Assembly: GCA_020540725.1 (NCBI GenBank)
Contig: JAJBSL010000006.1
Span: 62,001 to 126,000, forward strand
DNA: 64,000 nucleotides
Reading direction: 5' to 3'
From: Lachnospiraceae bacterium EP-SM-12S-S03
Lineage (GTDB): Bacteria; Bacillota; Clostridia; Lachnospirales; Lachnospiraceae
Numbering within the stretch: position 1 is the stretch's first letter; the number at the start of each line of letters is the position of its first letter. Made by a program: the position numbers and the translations under genes. The notes beneath the pieces were generated by a model. The model was not told where the DNA came from. It worked only from the letters and a program-made list of their open reading frames with translations, and did not search any database. This document shows, in pieces, positions 19,279 through 27,652 of this stretch.

Positions 19279-19307
19279 TTGTAGTTTTTCTGACAATTTA
19301 GTATAAT
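19279..19307 (+). promoter_or_regulatory. Promoter of citrate synthase
   Basis: TTGTAG (19279-19284) and TATAAT (19302-19307) are 17 nt apart, 32 nt before the citrate synthase start. Confidence 0.6.
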
Positions 19308-19339
19308 AAGTGTAATTTTCAAAAGAAAGGAGTATGTCT

Positions 19340-20710
19340 ATGACAAAATCATTATCAGAATCATTATTTGAAGTCACTCCGAAGATACAGCAACTCGCTG
19401 ACCTATGCGAGAAAAATAACTCCATCGAACGGGAGCTTTATACAAAATACGATGTAAAAAGAGGCCTTCGTGACTTAAACGGAAAAGGTGTGCTTGCCGG
19501 GCTCACCAACATTTCCGACGTATGTGCCAAAAAAATTGTAGACGGCAAAGAAGTTCCTTGTGCCGGCAATCTGTACTACAGAGGATATAATATCAAAGAC
19601 CTGGTGAACGGTTTCTTAAGCGCGGATCATTTTGGTTTTGAGGAAATCACATATCTCCTTCTGTTCGGAGAACTGCCGAATACAAAAGAACTGGAAGAGT
19701 TCAAAGAGACCTTGATCGAACGCCGGACTCTCCCTCCGACATTTGTAAGGGACATCATTATGAAAGCCCCGAGCAAAGATATGATGAACAGTCTCTCCCG
19801 TTCGATCTTGAATCTTTACTCCTATGATGACAATGCGGATGACACATCCATTCCAAACGTACTGCGTCAGTGCCTGAACCTGATCAGTCAGTTTCCAATG
19901 ATGATGGTCTATGGATATCATGCTTATAATTATCGTATGGGACAGGACTTATATATCTATGCACCGAAGCCGGAACTTTCCACCGCGGAAAATATCCTCA
20001 TGATGCTCCGCGAAGACAGAAAATATACGCATTTTGAAGCTACGGTTCTTGATATGGCGCTGGTTCTCCATATGGATCACGGCGGTGGTAACAACTCCAC
20101 ATTTACAACTCATGTTGTTACTTCCTCCGGAACGGATACCTATTCTACAATGGCTGCTGCCATGGCTTCCCTGAAAGGCCCAAAACACGGCGGTGCCAAC
20201 ATTAAAGTTACATCCATGTTTGCAGACATGAAAGAAAAGCTTACAGACTGGACAGACGAAGAGCAGATCCGGCAATATCTGACAGATCTGTTGGATAAGA
20301 AAGCATTTGACCGGAAGGGTCTCATCTACGGTATGGGACATGCCATTTATTCCGTATCCGATCCGAGAGCTGAAATTTTCAAGGATTTTGTGAAACAGCT
20401 CGCTGTGGAAAAAGGATATGAAAAGGAATATGCTCTCTACGAAACTGTGGAACATATGGCGCCTGAGATTATCAGCGAAAAGCGGAAAATGTACAAAGGA
20501 GTCAATGCCAACGTAGACTTTTACAGTGGTCTTGTATATGAAATGCTTGGTCTTCCGAAGGAACTTTACACACCGATTTTTGCTGCGGCACGTATTGTCG
20601 GATGGAGTGCCCATCGTCTGGAAGAGCTGAAAAACGTAGACAAAATCATCCGTCCGGCATACAAACCGTTGGCGCCTTACAGAGACTATGTAAAGATGGA
20701 GGAACGATAG
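19340..20710 (+). CDS. Citrate (Si)-synthase
   Basis: About 456 residues, somewhat longer than the usual 430. It condenses oxaloacetate and acetyl-CoA. Conserved segments are DHGGGNNSTFTTHVVTSSGT, SLKGPKHGGAN with a catalytic His and GMGHAIYSVSDPRAEI. The N-terminal 60 residues resemble the extended Clostridial forms. I start at the second ATG (19340), 7 nt after AAAGGAGT; the ATG at 19334 is too close to the ribosome site. The hydratase at 45982 may supply the next step of the same partial pathway, though it is 25 kb away. Confidence 0.93.
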   Translation: MTKSLSESLFEVTPKIQQLADLCEKNNSIERELYTKYDVKRGLRDLNGKGVLAGLTNISDVCAKKIVDGKEVPCAGNLYYRGYNIKDLVNGFLSADHFGFEEITYLLLFGELPNTKELEEFKETLIERRTLPPTFVRDIIMKAPSKDMMNSLSRSILNLYSYDDNADDTSIPNVLRQCLNLISQFPMMMVYGYHAYNYRMGQDLYIYAPKPELSTAENILMMLREDRKYTHFEATVLDMALVLHMDHGGGNNSTFTTHVVTSSGTDTYSTMAAAMASLKGPKHGGANIKVTSMFADMKEKLTDWTDEEQIRQYLTDLLDKKAFDRKGLIYGMGHAIYSVSDPRAEIFKDFVKQLAVEKGYEKEYALYETVEHMAPEIISEKRKMYKGVNANVDFYSGLVYEMLGLPKELYTPIFAAARIVGWSAHRLEELKNVDKIIRPAYKPLAPYRDYVKMEER

Positions 20711-20716
20711 ATACTT

Positions 20717-21643
20717 ATGAAGAATCATTTTTACTATCCTTCCCAGGATAATCAGACTCAGATTCATGCCATAGAATGGATTCCCAAATGCGGCGTAAAG
20801 GCAATCCTACAGATTTCCCACGGGATGGTGGAGCATATTGAACGCTATGATGCATTTGCAGACTACTTAAGTAAGCGCGGCTTCTATGTTGTTGGCCAGG
20901 ACCATCTGGGGCATGGTGCGTCTGTGACAGATGATGAAAAACACGGATATTTCCATGACACACACGGCAACGAACATGTCATTGGCGATATTCATAAACT
21001 TCGACAGATTACCACTTCCCGCTATCCCAATGTTCCTTATTTTATGTTGGGACACAGTATGGGATCTTTTCTGACCCGCCAGTATATTACCATGTATGGC
21101 GCCGGTCTTGCCGGGGTTGTAATTATGGGCACCGGCAACCAGCCTTTGGCTTTGGTCAGACTCGGAAAACTGCTTTGCAGAATCGTAGCTTCTGTAAAAG
21201 GTTGGACATATCGAAGTACGTTGATCAATAACATGGCTTTTGGCGGTTATAACCGGAAATTCAGACCGGCACGTACTCCTATGGACTGGATCAGCAGAAA
21301 TCCGGAAAATGTGGATAACTATCTGCAAGACTCCTGGTGTACATTTACATTTACGGTCAATGCCTATTATCATATGTTCCGCGGAATGGAGCAACTTTTA
21401 AACCGGAAAAACTTCGCACGGATTCCAAGAGATCTGCCGGTACTTTTTGTCGCCGGCAAAGATGATCCCGTTGGAGATTTCGGAAAAGGTGTTATCGCCG
21501 TCTATAAGAAATATAAGAAGGAATTCGATGATGTGTCTCTGAAATTATATGAACATGACCGACATGAAATCTTAAATGAAATTGACAGAAAGGATGTATA
21601 TCTGGATATTTATAAATGGCTGGAAAACAGAAGACGTACATAA
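20717..21643 (+). CDS. Alpha/beta hydrolase, monoacylglycerol lipase-like (S33)
   Basis: A 308-residue hydrolase. The nucleophile elbow is GHSMGS at about 112-117, the oxyanion segment ISHGMVEH lies near 35, the acid is likely the Asp in VAGKDDPVGDF and the catalytic His the one in HDRHEIL. These are typical of lysophospholipase/monoglyceride lipase-like serine hydrolases. No signal peptide. It starts 6 nt after the citrate synthase stop and probably shares its transcript. Confidence 0.85.
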   Translation: MKNHFYYPSQDNQTQIHAIEWIPKCGVKAILQISHGMVEHIERYDAFADYLSKRGFYVVGQDHLGHGASVTDDEKHGYFHDTHGNEHVIGDIHKLRQITTSRYPNVPYFMLGHSMGSFLTRQYITMYGAGLAGVVIMGTGNQPLALVRLGKLLCRIVASVKGWTYRSTLINNMAFGGYNRKFRPARTPMDWISRNPENVDNYLQDSWCTFTFTVNAYYHMFRGMEQLLNRKNFARIPRDLPVLFVAGKDDPVGDFGKGVIAVYKKYKKEFDDVSLKLYEHDRHEILNEIDRKDVYLDIYKWLENRRRT

Positions 21644-21677
21644 ATATTGCTGTTAAAAATCCATGTTCTATTCTAAA

Positions 21678-21722
21678 AGAGAAACTGCCTCTGATCTACA
21701 AACGTACAGAGGCAGTTTCTCT
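21678..21722. terminator. Bidirectional terminator between hydrolase and PHP gene
   Basis: A perfect 16-bp stem (AGAGAAACTGCCTCTG with its complement) and a 13-nt loop, between two convergent genes. Confidence 0.9.
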
Positions 21723-21729
21723 TTTCTAT

Positions 21730-22554
21730 CTATACCGGCAAGCAATGCCGAAATAATATCCTGCTGGATTCATGTGCCGGATAAGCTCCAAGCTTCGTCT
21801 TTGTCTTCTCATAAAGTCCATGGAAATCACTTCCGCCTGTCAGAAAAAGGCCAAACTCTTGTGCCGCTTTCGCCGCCTTTTCCCTCAGTTCTTCATTGTG
21901 AGACGGATGATTGTATTCAATCCCCTTTAGTCCTGCCGCCACAAGTTTCGGGAGCAGATCAAAATTATTCTGCTGTCCCGGATGTGCCAGAACCGGAATC
22001 CCGCCATCCGCACAGATTGCTTTCACACATTCTACTGCATCGGGATAATCCACATCAAAACTGCATGGACCGCCATTTTTAAATTCCTTATAATATACAT
22101 CACCAAAAATAGAATCTGTCTGCCCGGTCTTCATAAGATAAGCAAGGATATGCTGCTTATAAATCGCACTTGTAGAAAGTGTCCTGATTTCTTCCAAGTC
22201 TGCCTTATATCCAATCTCATTTAACACCCGGATATATTCCAGTCCATTTTCTGTACGCTTGCGAAGCGTCTCTGCCCCGATTCTCTCAATATGATCTGTT
22301 GTCCTGTAGTTATAACCAAGGATATGAGCCCGCACCTCTCTTTCGGAATCGTATGCCGACATCTCTACTCCCGGGATTGCATAAATTCCATATCTTCTTG
22401 CTTCCGCAATATATTCTTCCGTCTTTTGCGTTGTATCATGATTTGTAATTGCCAGGTGTGTAATCCCCGCTTCTTTCGCCATCTTCAAAATTGTAGTGAT
22501 ATCTTCACTACCGTCTGATACTTTTGTATGTAAATGCAAATCTGCCTTATACAT
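21730..22554 (-). CDS. PHP-domain metal-dependent phosphoesterase
   Basis: About 274 residues. The N-terminal ADLHLHTKVSDGSED is the metal-binding PHP motif, with further ligands in AITNHDT, VEMSAYD, LAHPGQ and GGSDFHG. Proteins of this class include YciV/RnaAM-type nucleoside 3',5'-bisphosphate phosphatases and histidinol-phosphatase-like enzymes; the first is more likely for this length. I start at MYKADLH (22554), 8 nt after GAGGAG. Confidence 0.85.
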   Translation of the reverse strand: MYKADLHLHTKVSDGSEDITTILKMAKEAGITHLAITNHDTTQKTEEYIAEARRYGIYAIPGVEMSAYDSEREVRAHILGYNYRTTDHIERIGAETLRKRTENGLEYIRVLNEIGYKADLEEIRTLSTSAIYKQHILAYLMKTGQTDSIFGDVYYKEFKNGGPCSFDVDYPDAVECVKAICADGGIPVLAHPGQQNNFDLLPKLVAAGLKGIEYNHPSHNEELREKAAKAAQEFGLFLTGGSDFHGLYEKTKTKLGAYPAHESSRILFRHCLPV

Positions 22555-22719
22555 TTTCATCACTCCTCTTTCTTCACAATTACTATTCACTCCTAACCGT
22601 CATCCGCATGCAAATTATAACAAAATTTTTTTCTATATTCAATCAAATAGATTTTATGCTATACTATGCGTATAAGCGGCTGACACCGCATTGAATTTGA
22701 ATTTTAGGAGAAAAATCAT

Positions 22720-23592
22720 ATGAAAGAGCCATTTTTAGGCAACCCACAAAATACAATTGCAGTATTGCAGAAATACAATTTTACGTTTCAGAAGAAATTT
22801 GGACAGAATTTTTTAATAGATACTCATGTCCTTGATAAAATTATCGATTCCGCTCAGATCACAAAGGACGATCTTGTTCTGGAAATCGGACCGGGAATCG
22901 GAACTATGACTCAATACCTGGCTTATGCTGCCCGGCAGGTCATTGCTGTTGAGATTGACAAAGCGCTCATTCCAATTCTTGAAGATACACTGTCTGCATA
23001 TGATAATGTAATGGTCATTAACGATGATGTATTAAAAGTAGATATTGCCGCTCTTGCCGACAAATACAATAACGGTAAACCGATTAAAGTGGTAGCAAAT
23101 CTTCCTTATTATATTACAACACCAATCATTATGGGACTTTTTGAAAGTCATATCCCAGTGGAAAGCATTACGGTCATGGTGCAAAAAGAAGTTGCTGACC
23201 GTATGCAGGTAGGACCCGGCACAAAAGATTACGGCGCACTTTCCCTTGCCGTTCAGTACTATGCCGAACCATATATTGTAGCAAATGTACCGCCAAATTG
23301 CTTTATGCCAAGACCGAAAGTCGGCTCCGCAGTCATCCGACTCACGAGACATAAAGAACCACCTGTACAAGTCAAAAATGAGAAACTGATGTTTCAGATT
23401 ATCCGTGCTTCCTTTAACCAACGCCGGAAAACCCTTGCCAATGGACTAAACAACTCCCCTGAGATCCATCTCCCAAAAGAGGTTATCACAGAGGCCATTG
23501 AAAGTCTCGGAAAAGGCGCAAGCATCCGCGGAGAAGCTCTTACATTACAGGAATTCGCTGCACTGAGCGATATGATCAGTGATCGATTATAA
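22720..23592 (+). CDS. rsmA: 16S rRNA dimethyladenosine transferase
   Basis: A 290-residue KsgA-family enzyme that dimethylates two adjacent adenosines near the 3' end of 16S rRNA. Motifs: KKFGQNFLID at the start, LEIGPGIGTMTQYLA (SAM motif I), VANLPYYITTPIIM (motif IV, NLPY) and RASFNQRRKTLANGL at the C-terminal helical domain. A TATACT-type -10 lies about 60 nt upstream, and the ribosome site is AGGAG. Confidence 0.95.
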   Translation: MKEPFLGNPQNTIAVLQKYNFTFQKKFGQNFLIDTHVLDKIIDSAQITKDDLVLEIGPGIGTMTQYLAYAARQVIAVEIDKALIPILEDTLSAYDNVMVINDDVLKVDIAALADKYNNGKPIKVVANLPYYITTPIIMGLFESHIPVESITVMVQKEVADRMQVGPGTKDYGALSLAVQYYAEPYIVANVPPNCFMPRPKVGSAVIRLTRHKEPPVQVKNEKLMFQIIRASFNQRRKTLANGLNNSPEIHLPKEVITEAIESLGKGASIRGEALTLQEFAALSDMISDRL

Positions 23593-23619
23593 AGTAACCC
23601 CATAGAAAGGAGATTATGT

Positions 23620-24300
23620 ATGCAGTACCAGATTACAGGAGAAACATTACCGGTTGTGATCTGCCAGCTAGAAGAAGGCGAACAAATGATCACAGAAAAA
23701 GGATCTATGTCATGGATGTCACCAAACATGCTGATGGAGACATCTACAAACGGAGGCTTGGGAAAGGCATTCGGAAGAATGTTTTCCGGAGAATCTATTT
23801 TCCAGAACATCTATACTTCCAGAGGAGGAAAAGGATTGATCGCATTTGCTTCAAGCTTTCCAGGCTCTATCAAGGCATTCACCATTTCCCCGGGAAATGA
23901 AATGATTTTTCAAAAAAGTGCTTTTCTCGCGGCAGAATCCGGCATAGACCTGTCCATTCACTTTCATAAGAAATTAGGTTCCGGACTATTCGGTGGTGAA
24001 GGATTTATTCTACAGAGGGTTTCCGGAAACGGAACTGTTTTTGCAGAATTTGACGGACATGTCATAGAATACGAACTGCAGCCAGGTCAACAGATTGTAG
24101 TTGATACCGGACATCTTGCCGCTATGACTCCAAGCTGTCAGATGGATATCCAGACTATAAAAGGCGTAAAAAATATTGTATTTGGCGGTGAAGGAATCTT
24201 CAATACTGTCATTACCGGTCCTGGAAAAGTATGGCTTCAAACAATGCCGATCAGTAATGTGGCCGGAGCCCTTCGGCCATATTTCCCTACTGGAAACTAA
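23620..24300 (+). CDS. TIGR00266 / AIM24-family protein
   Basis: A 226-residue protein resembling the TIGR00266/AIM24 beta-helical family. Diagnostic parts are the glycine-rich ESGIDLSIHFHKKLGSGLFG segment and LQRVSGNGTVFAEFDG, with an ending typical of the family. Its biochemical function is unknown; members are often cytoplasmic. It follows rsmA by 27 nt behind AAAGGAGATT. Confidence 0.9.
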   Translation: MQYQITGETLPVVICQLEEGEQMITEKGSMSWMSPNMLMETSTNGGLGKAFGRMFSGESIFQNIYTSRGGKGLIAFASSFPGSIKAFTISPGNEMIFQKSAFLAAESGIDLSIHFHKKLGSGLFGGEGFILQRVSGNGTVFAEFDGHVIEYELQPGQQIVVDTGHLAAMTPSCQMDIQTIKGVKNIVFGGEGIFNTVITGPGKVWLQTMPISNVAGALRPYFPTGN

Positions 24301-24391
24301 TCATGCATTTTATTTATGGGGGATTTATGTATTCTTAATATTTTTTCGATTTCCTTAAGATATTGCACATACTTTAGACACATTTTCCCTA

Positions 24392-24397
24392 TATACT
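24392..24397 (+). promoter_or_regulatory. -10 element of small RNA copy A
   Basis: TATACT, also found at the same relative place in copy B (27484-27489). Upstream, TTTAGACA and flanking bases are conserved between the copies at 24373-24380, but the spacing to the -10 is too short for a normal -35. An activator or another sigma factor may be involved. Confidence 0.45.
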
Positions 24398-24532
24398 AAG
24401 AGTCAGATAGTTGATAAAACAACTATCACCCCCCTCATAAAGTAAAACACATCCCTGTGACGGGATGCAAACTTTACTCTCATTCCTTTAAATTAATGAA
24501 AAACCTGCCGGCAAAACCGGCAGGTTTTTCAT
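24398..24532 (+). ncRNA. Candidate structured small RNA, copy A
   Basis: A region nearly identical to 27490-27632. Order: hairpin GATAGTTG/CAACTATC (24406-24427), unpaired CCCCCCTCATAA (24429-24440), a hairpin closed by AGTAAA/TTTACT (24441-24478) with inner stem CATCCC/GGGATG, a conserved CTCATTCCTTTA tail and a GC-rich terminator (24499-24529). The inner stem differs between copies but stays paired, which supports a folded RNA. The C-rich strand is complementary to GAGGGGGG-like ribosome sites. No protein is encoded. I do not recognise it as a named Rfam family. Confidence 0.65.
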
Positions 24533-24608
24533 ATGCATTTTTATTTTCGTATCTCCTTGATTTTCACATCTTCTCGTGATATAGTCGTTTAAAAGGAGGT
24601 ATCGCACT

Positions 24609-24869
24609 ATGAAAGTAATCATGTACGGGACAAATGCATGTCCGGATTGTGTAAATGCAGAAAATACTTTAAAAGAGAACAATATCCAGTATCTTTACCT
24701 GGATTGGACAAATAGCATAGGAAACTTAAAACGCTTTTTAAAACTTCGGGATACGAATCCACTGTTTGATGATGCCAAAAACACGGGATCTGTAGGAATT
24801 CCGTGTTTTCAGCTAGAAGACGGAACACTTACCCTCGATTTAGAAGAAGTATTAAACAAACAGTCATAA
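24609..24869 (+). CDS. Glutaredoxin-like thiol-disulfide protein
   Basis: An 86-residue thioredoxin-fold protein. The redox site is NACPDC near the N-terminus (Cys11 and Cys14), and GSVGIPCFQLEDG contains the cis-Pro. It is behind AAAGGAGG. Such CPDC glutaredoxins act in cytoplasmic thiol reduction. A stem-loop terminator follows. Confidence 0.9.
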   Translation: MKVIMYGTNACPDCVNAENTLKENNIQYLYLDWTNSIGNLKRFLKLRDTNPLFDDAKNTGSVGIPCFQLEDGTLTLDLEEVLNKQS

Positions 24870-24893
24870 AAGCATTAGTTAAGAGAAAGATTA

Positions 24894-24933
24894 GGGAGGC
24901 AGCCACTTCCATAAGTTGCTGCCTCCCTTTTTA
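24894..24933. terminator. Bidirectional terminator after glutaredoxin
   Basis: A 10-bp stem GGGAGGCAGC/GCTGCCTCCC (24894-24927) followed by TTTTT, between the glutaredoxin gene and the convergent dehydrogenase gene. Confidence 0.85.
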
Positions 24934-24976
24934 ATACCATTCGTTTTCCAATCGTTCTCTTTCCATCATTCTTCAC

Positions 24977-26146
24977 TTACAGACTAGCTTTTAAAATCTC
25001 CACGATTTCCTCATGATCAAGAACCTTATAACCACCATTCATCGTAAATGTAGTATCCGCAATTGCTTCAATCATATTTTCGTTGGCTCCAAGCTCTGTA
25101 ATACTCATTACAAGACCTAGTTCTTTCATCCAATTTTCCATCGCTTTCAAACCTTCTTCAGCAAGCTGGCGGTCATCCTTACCATTTGCTTCAATCCCCC
25201 ACACATTAACCGCAAAACATTTGAACTTCTCCAATCCGTACTCCATAATATACCGATAATAAGGAAGCGATACCGCAGCCAATGTCATGCCATGCGTCGC
25301 ATTCGTATGCCCACCTACAGATTGACCAAGCATATGCACCATCCAATCTGTTGATTTTCCTTTTGACACAAGTGTATTCAATGCCCATGTTGCTGTCCAC
25401 ATGATATTGCTTCTAGCCTCATAATCCTGTGGGTTCTTATTCGCAATCCGGCTGGAATGAATCAAGGACTTCATCAATCCTTCACTGATATAGTCACTTG
25501 TGTTGTCATCATCTCCCGAAAAATATTGTTCACAAATATGATTAAAAATATCATAAATACCGGAAACCATCTGGTAATGCGGCAATGTCATTGTGTACTT
25601 TGGATTTAAAATGGAGAATCTTGGCATAATCTTCTCATCCGCAAATACATGACCTATTTTCTGTTTTGTCTTTTCATTTGTAATAACTGCACCTGCATTC
25701 ATTTCGGATCCGGTTCCTACCATAGTAAGTATGCAGCCTACCGGAATACACTCACAATCCGGCTCTTCAAAACGAAGATAATATTTTTCCCATGGATCTT
25801 CCTTGCAATTTACCGATACGGACAGCGCCTTGGAATAATCACATACCGAACCGCCGCCTACCGCCAACAATAAATCCGCTTCATGCTTTTTCGCAATCTC
25901 AATACCTTCGTATAATTTAGCAAGCGTTGGATTGGGCATGACACCGGAAATCTCTGCAATATTTTTCCCGTTTCTATTTAGCAATCCCACAACCGCATCA
26001 TAAATTCCATTCTCCTTAATGGAACCGCCACCATAAATCAACACCACATTATTCCCGTATTTTTGCAATTCCTCGTTTAGATAGTTTAAAGAATCTTCTC
26101 CAAAATAAAGTTTTGTAGGATTACAATACATAAAATTTCCAAGCAT
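24977..26146 (-). CDS. Iron-containing alcohol dehydrogenase
   Basis: A 389-residue group-III dehydrogenase, similar to BdhA/YqhD types. NAD(P)-binding is at GGGSIKENG and GGGSVCDYSKAL. Metal ligands lie in HICEQYFSG and GQSVGGHTNATHGMTLA (His residues), with GTGSEMNAGAVITNE upstream. It would reduce aldehydes to alcohols in the cytoplasm. The divergent MerR gene and a 19-nt-spaced promoter with a dyad show likely induction by a small molecule, perhaps an aldehyde. Confidence 0.9.
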   Translation of the reverse strand: MLGNFMYCNPTKLYFGEDSLNYLNEELQKYGNNVVLIYGGGSIKENGIYDAVVGLLNRNGKNIAEISGVMPNPTLAKLYEGIEIAKKHEADLLLAVGGGSVCDYSKALSVSVNCKEDPWEKYYLRFEEPDCECIPVGCILTMVGTGSEMNAGAVITNEKTKQKIGHVFADEKIMPRFSILNPKYTMTLPHYQMVSGIYDIFNHICEQYFSGDDDNTSDYISEGLMKSLIHSSRIANKNPQDYEARSNIMWTATWALNTLVSKGKSTDWMVHMLGQSVGGHTNATHGMTLAAVSLPYYRYIMEYGLEKFKCFAVNVWGIEANGKDDRQLAEEGLKAMENWMKELGLVMSITELGANENMIEAIADTTFTMNGGYKVLDHEEIVEILKASL

Positions 26147-26201
26147 AACTTATCTCCCCCTAAAATTCAATTTGACATTCTTTTTATATCCTGATAAAAT
26201 C

Positions 26202-26232
26202 ATGCTAACACCTAAAGCTGACTTTAGGTCAA
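26202..26232 (-). promoter_or_regulatory. MerR-type promoter of the alcohol dehydrogenase
   Basis: On the minus strand TTGACC (26227-26232) and TAGCAT (26202-26207) are separated by 19 nt, longer than the standard 17. The spacer holds the dyad ACCTAAAG/CTTTAGGT (26210-26229) centred on CTGA. A 19-nt spacer with an internal dyad is the classical design on which MerR regulators untwist DNA. Confidence 0.8.
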
Positions 26233-26263
26233 TAGTTTTCTTTTATTTTTTAGGAGGTTTTTT

Positions 26264-26701
26264 ATGTATACAATTGGACAAGTTTCGGAAATGTTTCATT
26301 TACCAATCTCTACCTTGCGATATTATGATAAGGAAGGACTCTTTCCTGAAATACAGCGAACCTCAGGAATCCGCAGATTCAGTGAAACAGAGATAGAAGC
26401 TTTACGGGTCATTGAATGCCTGAAAAAATCCGGCTTGGAAATCAAAGATATCAAACTTTTTATGGAATGGTGTAGCGAAGGCAGTAAAACCTATGAAAAG
26501 CGATTGGAATTGTTCCTGAAACAAAAAAAGAACGTAGAGGCTGAAATCGAACGGCTGAACCAAACACTTGAAATGTTAAATTACAAATGCTGGTACTACT
26601 CACAAGCCATTGCCGATGGAAATGAAGACCGGCTGCATGCTATGAATCCGGAAGATATGCCGGAAGCCATTCGAAAATCTTACCTTCGTGCACACAAGTA
26701 G
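26264..26701 (+). CDS. MerR-family transcriptional regulator
   Basis: A 145-residue regulator. The N-terminal winged helix reads YTIGQVSEMFHLPISTLRYY, followed by RRFSETEIEALRVIECLK, and a coiled-coil dimerisation helix lies at about 75-120. The C-terminal tail is short. It is divergent from the alcohol dehydrogenase with the operator between them and behind TTAGGAGG. Likely the direct activator of that dehydrogenase. Confidence 0.92.
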   Translation: MYTIGQVSEMFHLPISTLRYYDKEGLFPEIQRTSGIRRFSETEIEALRVIECLKKSGLEIKDIKLFMEWCSEGSKTYEKRLELFLKQKKNVEAEIERLNQTLEMLNYKCWYYSQAIADGNEDRLHAMNPEDMPEAIRKSYLRAHK

Positions 26702-26753
26702 AAGGATGGTGTACTTTACTTTATAGAAAAATCAAACCAGAGGTATAAATCTA

Positions 26754-27398
26754 ATGAATACAACATTGTTTTTTATAATGGAAATCATGGGTACTATAGC
26801 ATTTTCCTGCTCCGGTGCCATGGTCGCAATACGAAAGAAACTGGACTTTCTTGGTGTAATTGTTCTCGGCGTTATTACTGCTGTAGGCGGCGGTATGTTC
26901 CGTGATATTCTGATCGGCAACAACCCTCCGGAACTTTTCCGTAATCCGGTATACGTTTGTGTAGCTGTTGTCGCCGCTGTTTTCATGTTTTTTATTATGC
27001 AATCGCGAAAATTGTCTCAAATTTTTATTCAGGCAAAACCTTACGACACAATTATGAATCTTTTAGATGCTATCGGACTCGGCGCCTTTACCGTAGTGGG
27101 TGTAAATGCTGCTACAAATTCCCCTTATAATCATTATATTTTTCTGACTATTTTCCTTGGTGTGATTACAGGGGTGGGCGGCGGACTTCTTCGTGATATG
27201 ATGGTCTGTGAAATTCCATCTATTCTAAAAGAACATATTTATGCCTGTGCTTCTTTGGTCGGCGCCCTTTTATATGTGTTATCCATGTATTTTGATATTC
27301 CAAATATTGGTATTGTTGTCAGCGCTGCAGTTGTGATTATCATTCGTGTCTTATCGCGATATTATGATTGGAATCTTCCTCACGGAAGAATTTCATAA
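26754..27398 (+). CDS. TRIC-type cation channel / UPF0126 (YadS-YicG-like) membrane protein
   Basis: A 214-residue integral membrane protein made of two similar halves. Each half has a GGG-R-D motif: GGGMFRDILIGNNPP at about 43-57 and GGGLLRDMMVCEIPS at about 142-156. Seven helices are expected. This is the prokaryotic trimeric intracellular cation channel family (UPF0126). It is 52 nt after the MerR gene. Confidence 0.9.
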   Translation: MNTTLFFIMEIMGTIAFSCSGAMVAIRKKLDFLGVIVLGVITAVGGGMFRDILIGNNPPELFRNPVYVCVAVVAAVFMFFIMQSRKLSQIFIQAKPYDTIMNLLDAIGLGAFTVVGVNAATNSPYNHYIFLTIFLGVITGVGGGLLRDMMVCEIPSILKEHIYACASLVGALLYVLSMYFDIPNIGIVVSAAVVIIIRVLSRYYDWNLPHGRIS

Positions 27399-27483
27399 GA
27401 GAAATTTTTAATTTCTTAAAGTCTTCTTAAGGAAATTTCGTTTTCTTTTATTGTTAAAACATATTTTAGACATATTTCTCTTA

Positions 27484-27489
27484 TATACT
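27484..27489 (+). promoter_or_regulatory. -10 element of small RNA copy B
   Basis: TATACT at the same position relative to the RNA as in copy A, with TTTTAGACA conserved upstream (27464-27472). Confidence 0.45.
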
Positions 27490-27632
27490 AATATCAAGAT
27501 AGTTGATAAACAACTATCGCCCCCCTCATAAAGTAAAACACATCCTGGTAACAGGATGTCGCACTTTACTCTCATTCCTTTAGATAATAAGTAAACCCGA
27601 AACCCGCTAGCCCTTGTGGTTAGCGGGTTTTC
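27490..27632 (+). ncRNA. Candidate structured small RNA, copy B
   Basis: The second copy. Hairpin GATAGTTG/CAACTATC (27498-27518), unpaired CCCCCCTCATAA (27520-27531), a hairpin closed by AGTAAA/TTTACT (27532-27570) with inner stem CATCCTG/CAGGATG, a conserved CTCATTCCTTTA tail and a terminator AAACCCGCTA/TAGCGGGTTT (27600-27630). The inner stem has one more pair than copy A, and its changed bases still pair. The terminators of the two copies share no sequence. It is 3' of the TRIC-like gene, downstream in the same direction. Confidence 0.65.
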
Positions 27633-27652
27633 GCTGTGTGTACATTTCAATA

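Larger units (their letters stand above)
24301..24608. other. Intergenic region holding small RNA copy A
   Basis: 308 nt between the AIM24-like gene and the glutaredoxin gene. The only clear content is the small RNA candidate (24398-24532) and its -10 element. The first 70 nt show nothing recognisable. Confidence 0.6.

Noticed and set aside
19949..20767. 272-codon minus-strand frame opposite citrate synthase
   Set aside because: It is antisense to a conserved enzyme, rich in His, Phe and Arg as expected for a shadow frame.
24373..24397. TTTAGACA as a normal -35 element for the small RNA
   Set aside because: The spacing to TATACT is about 11-13 nt, too short for a normal sigma-A promoter; it is kept only as a conserved upstream block.
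24392..27632. The two similar blocks as a CRISPR or transposon pair
   Set aside because: Only two copies, with hairpins, promoters and terminators of their own; no spacers, no terminal repeats of a transposon.
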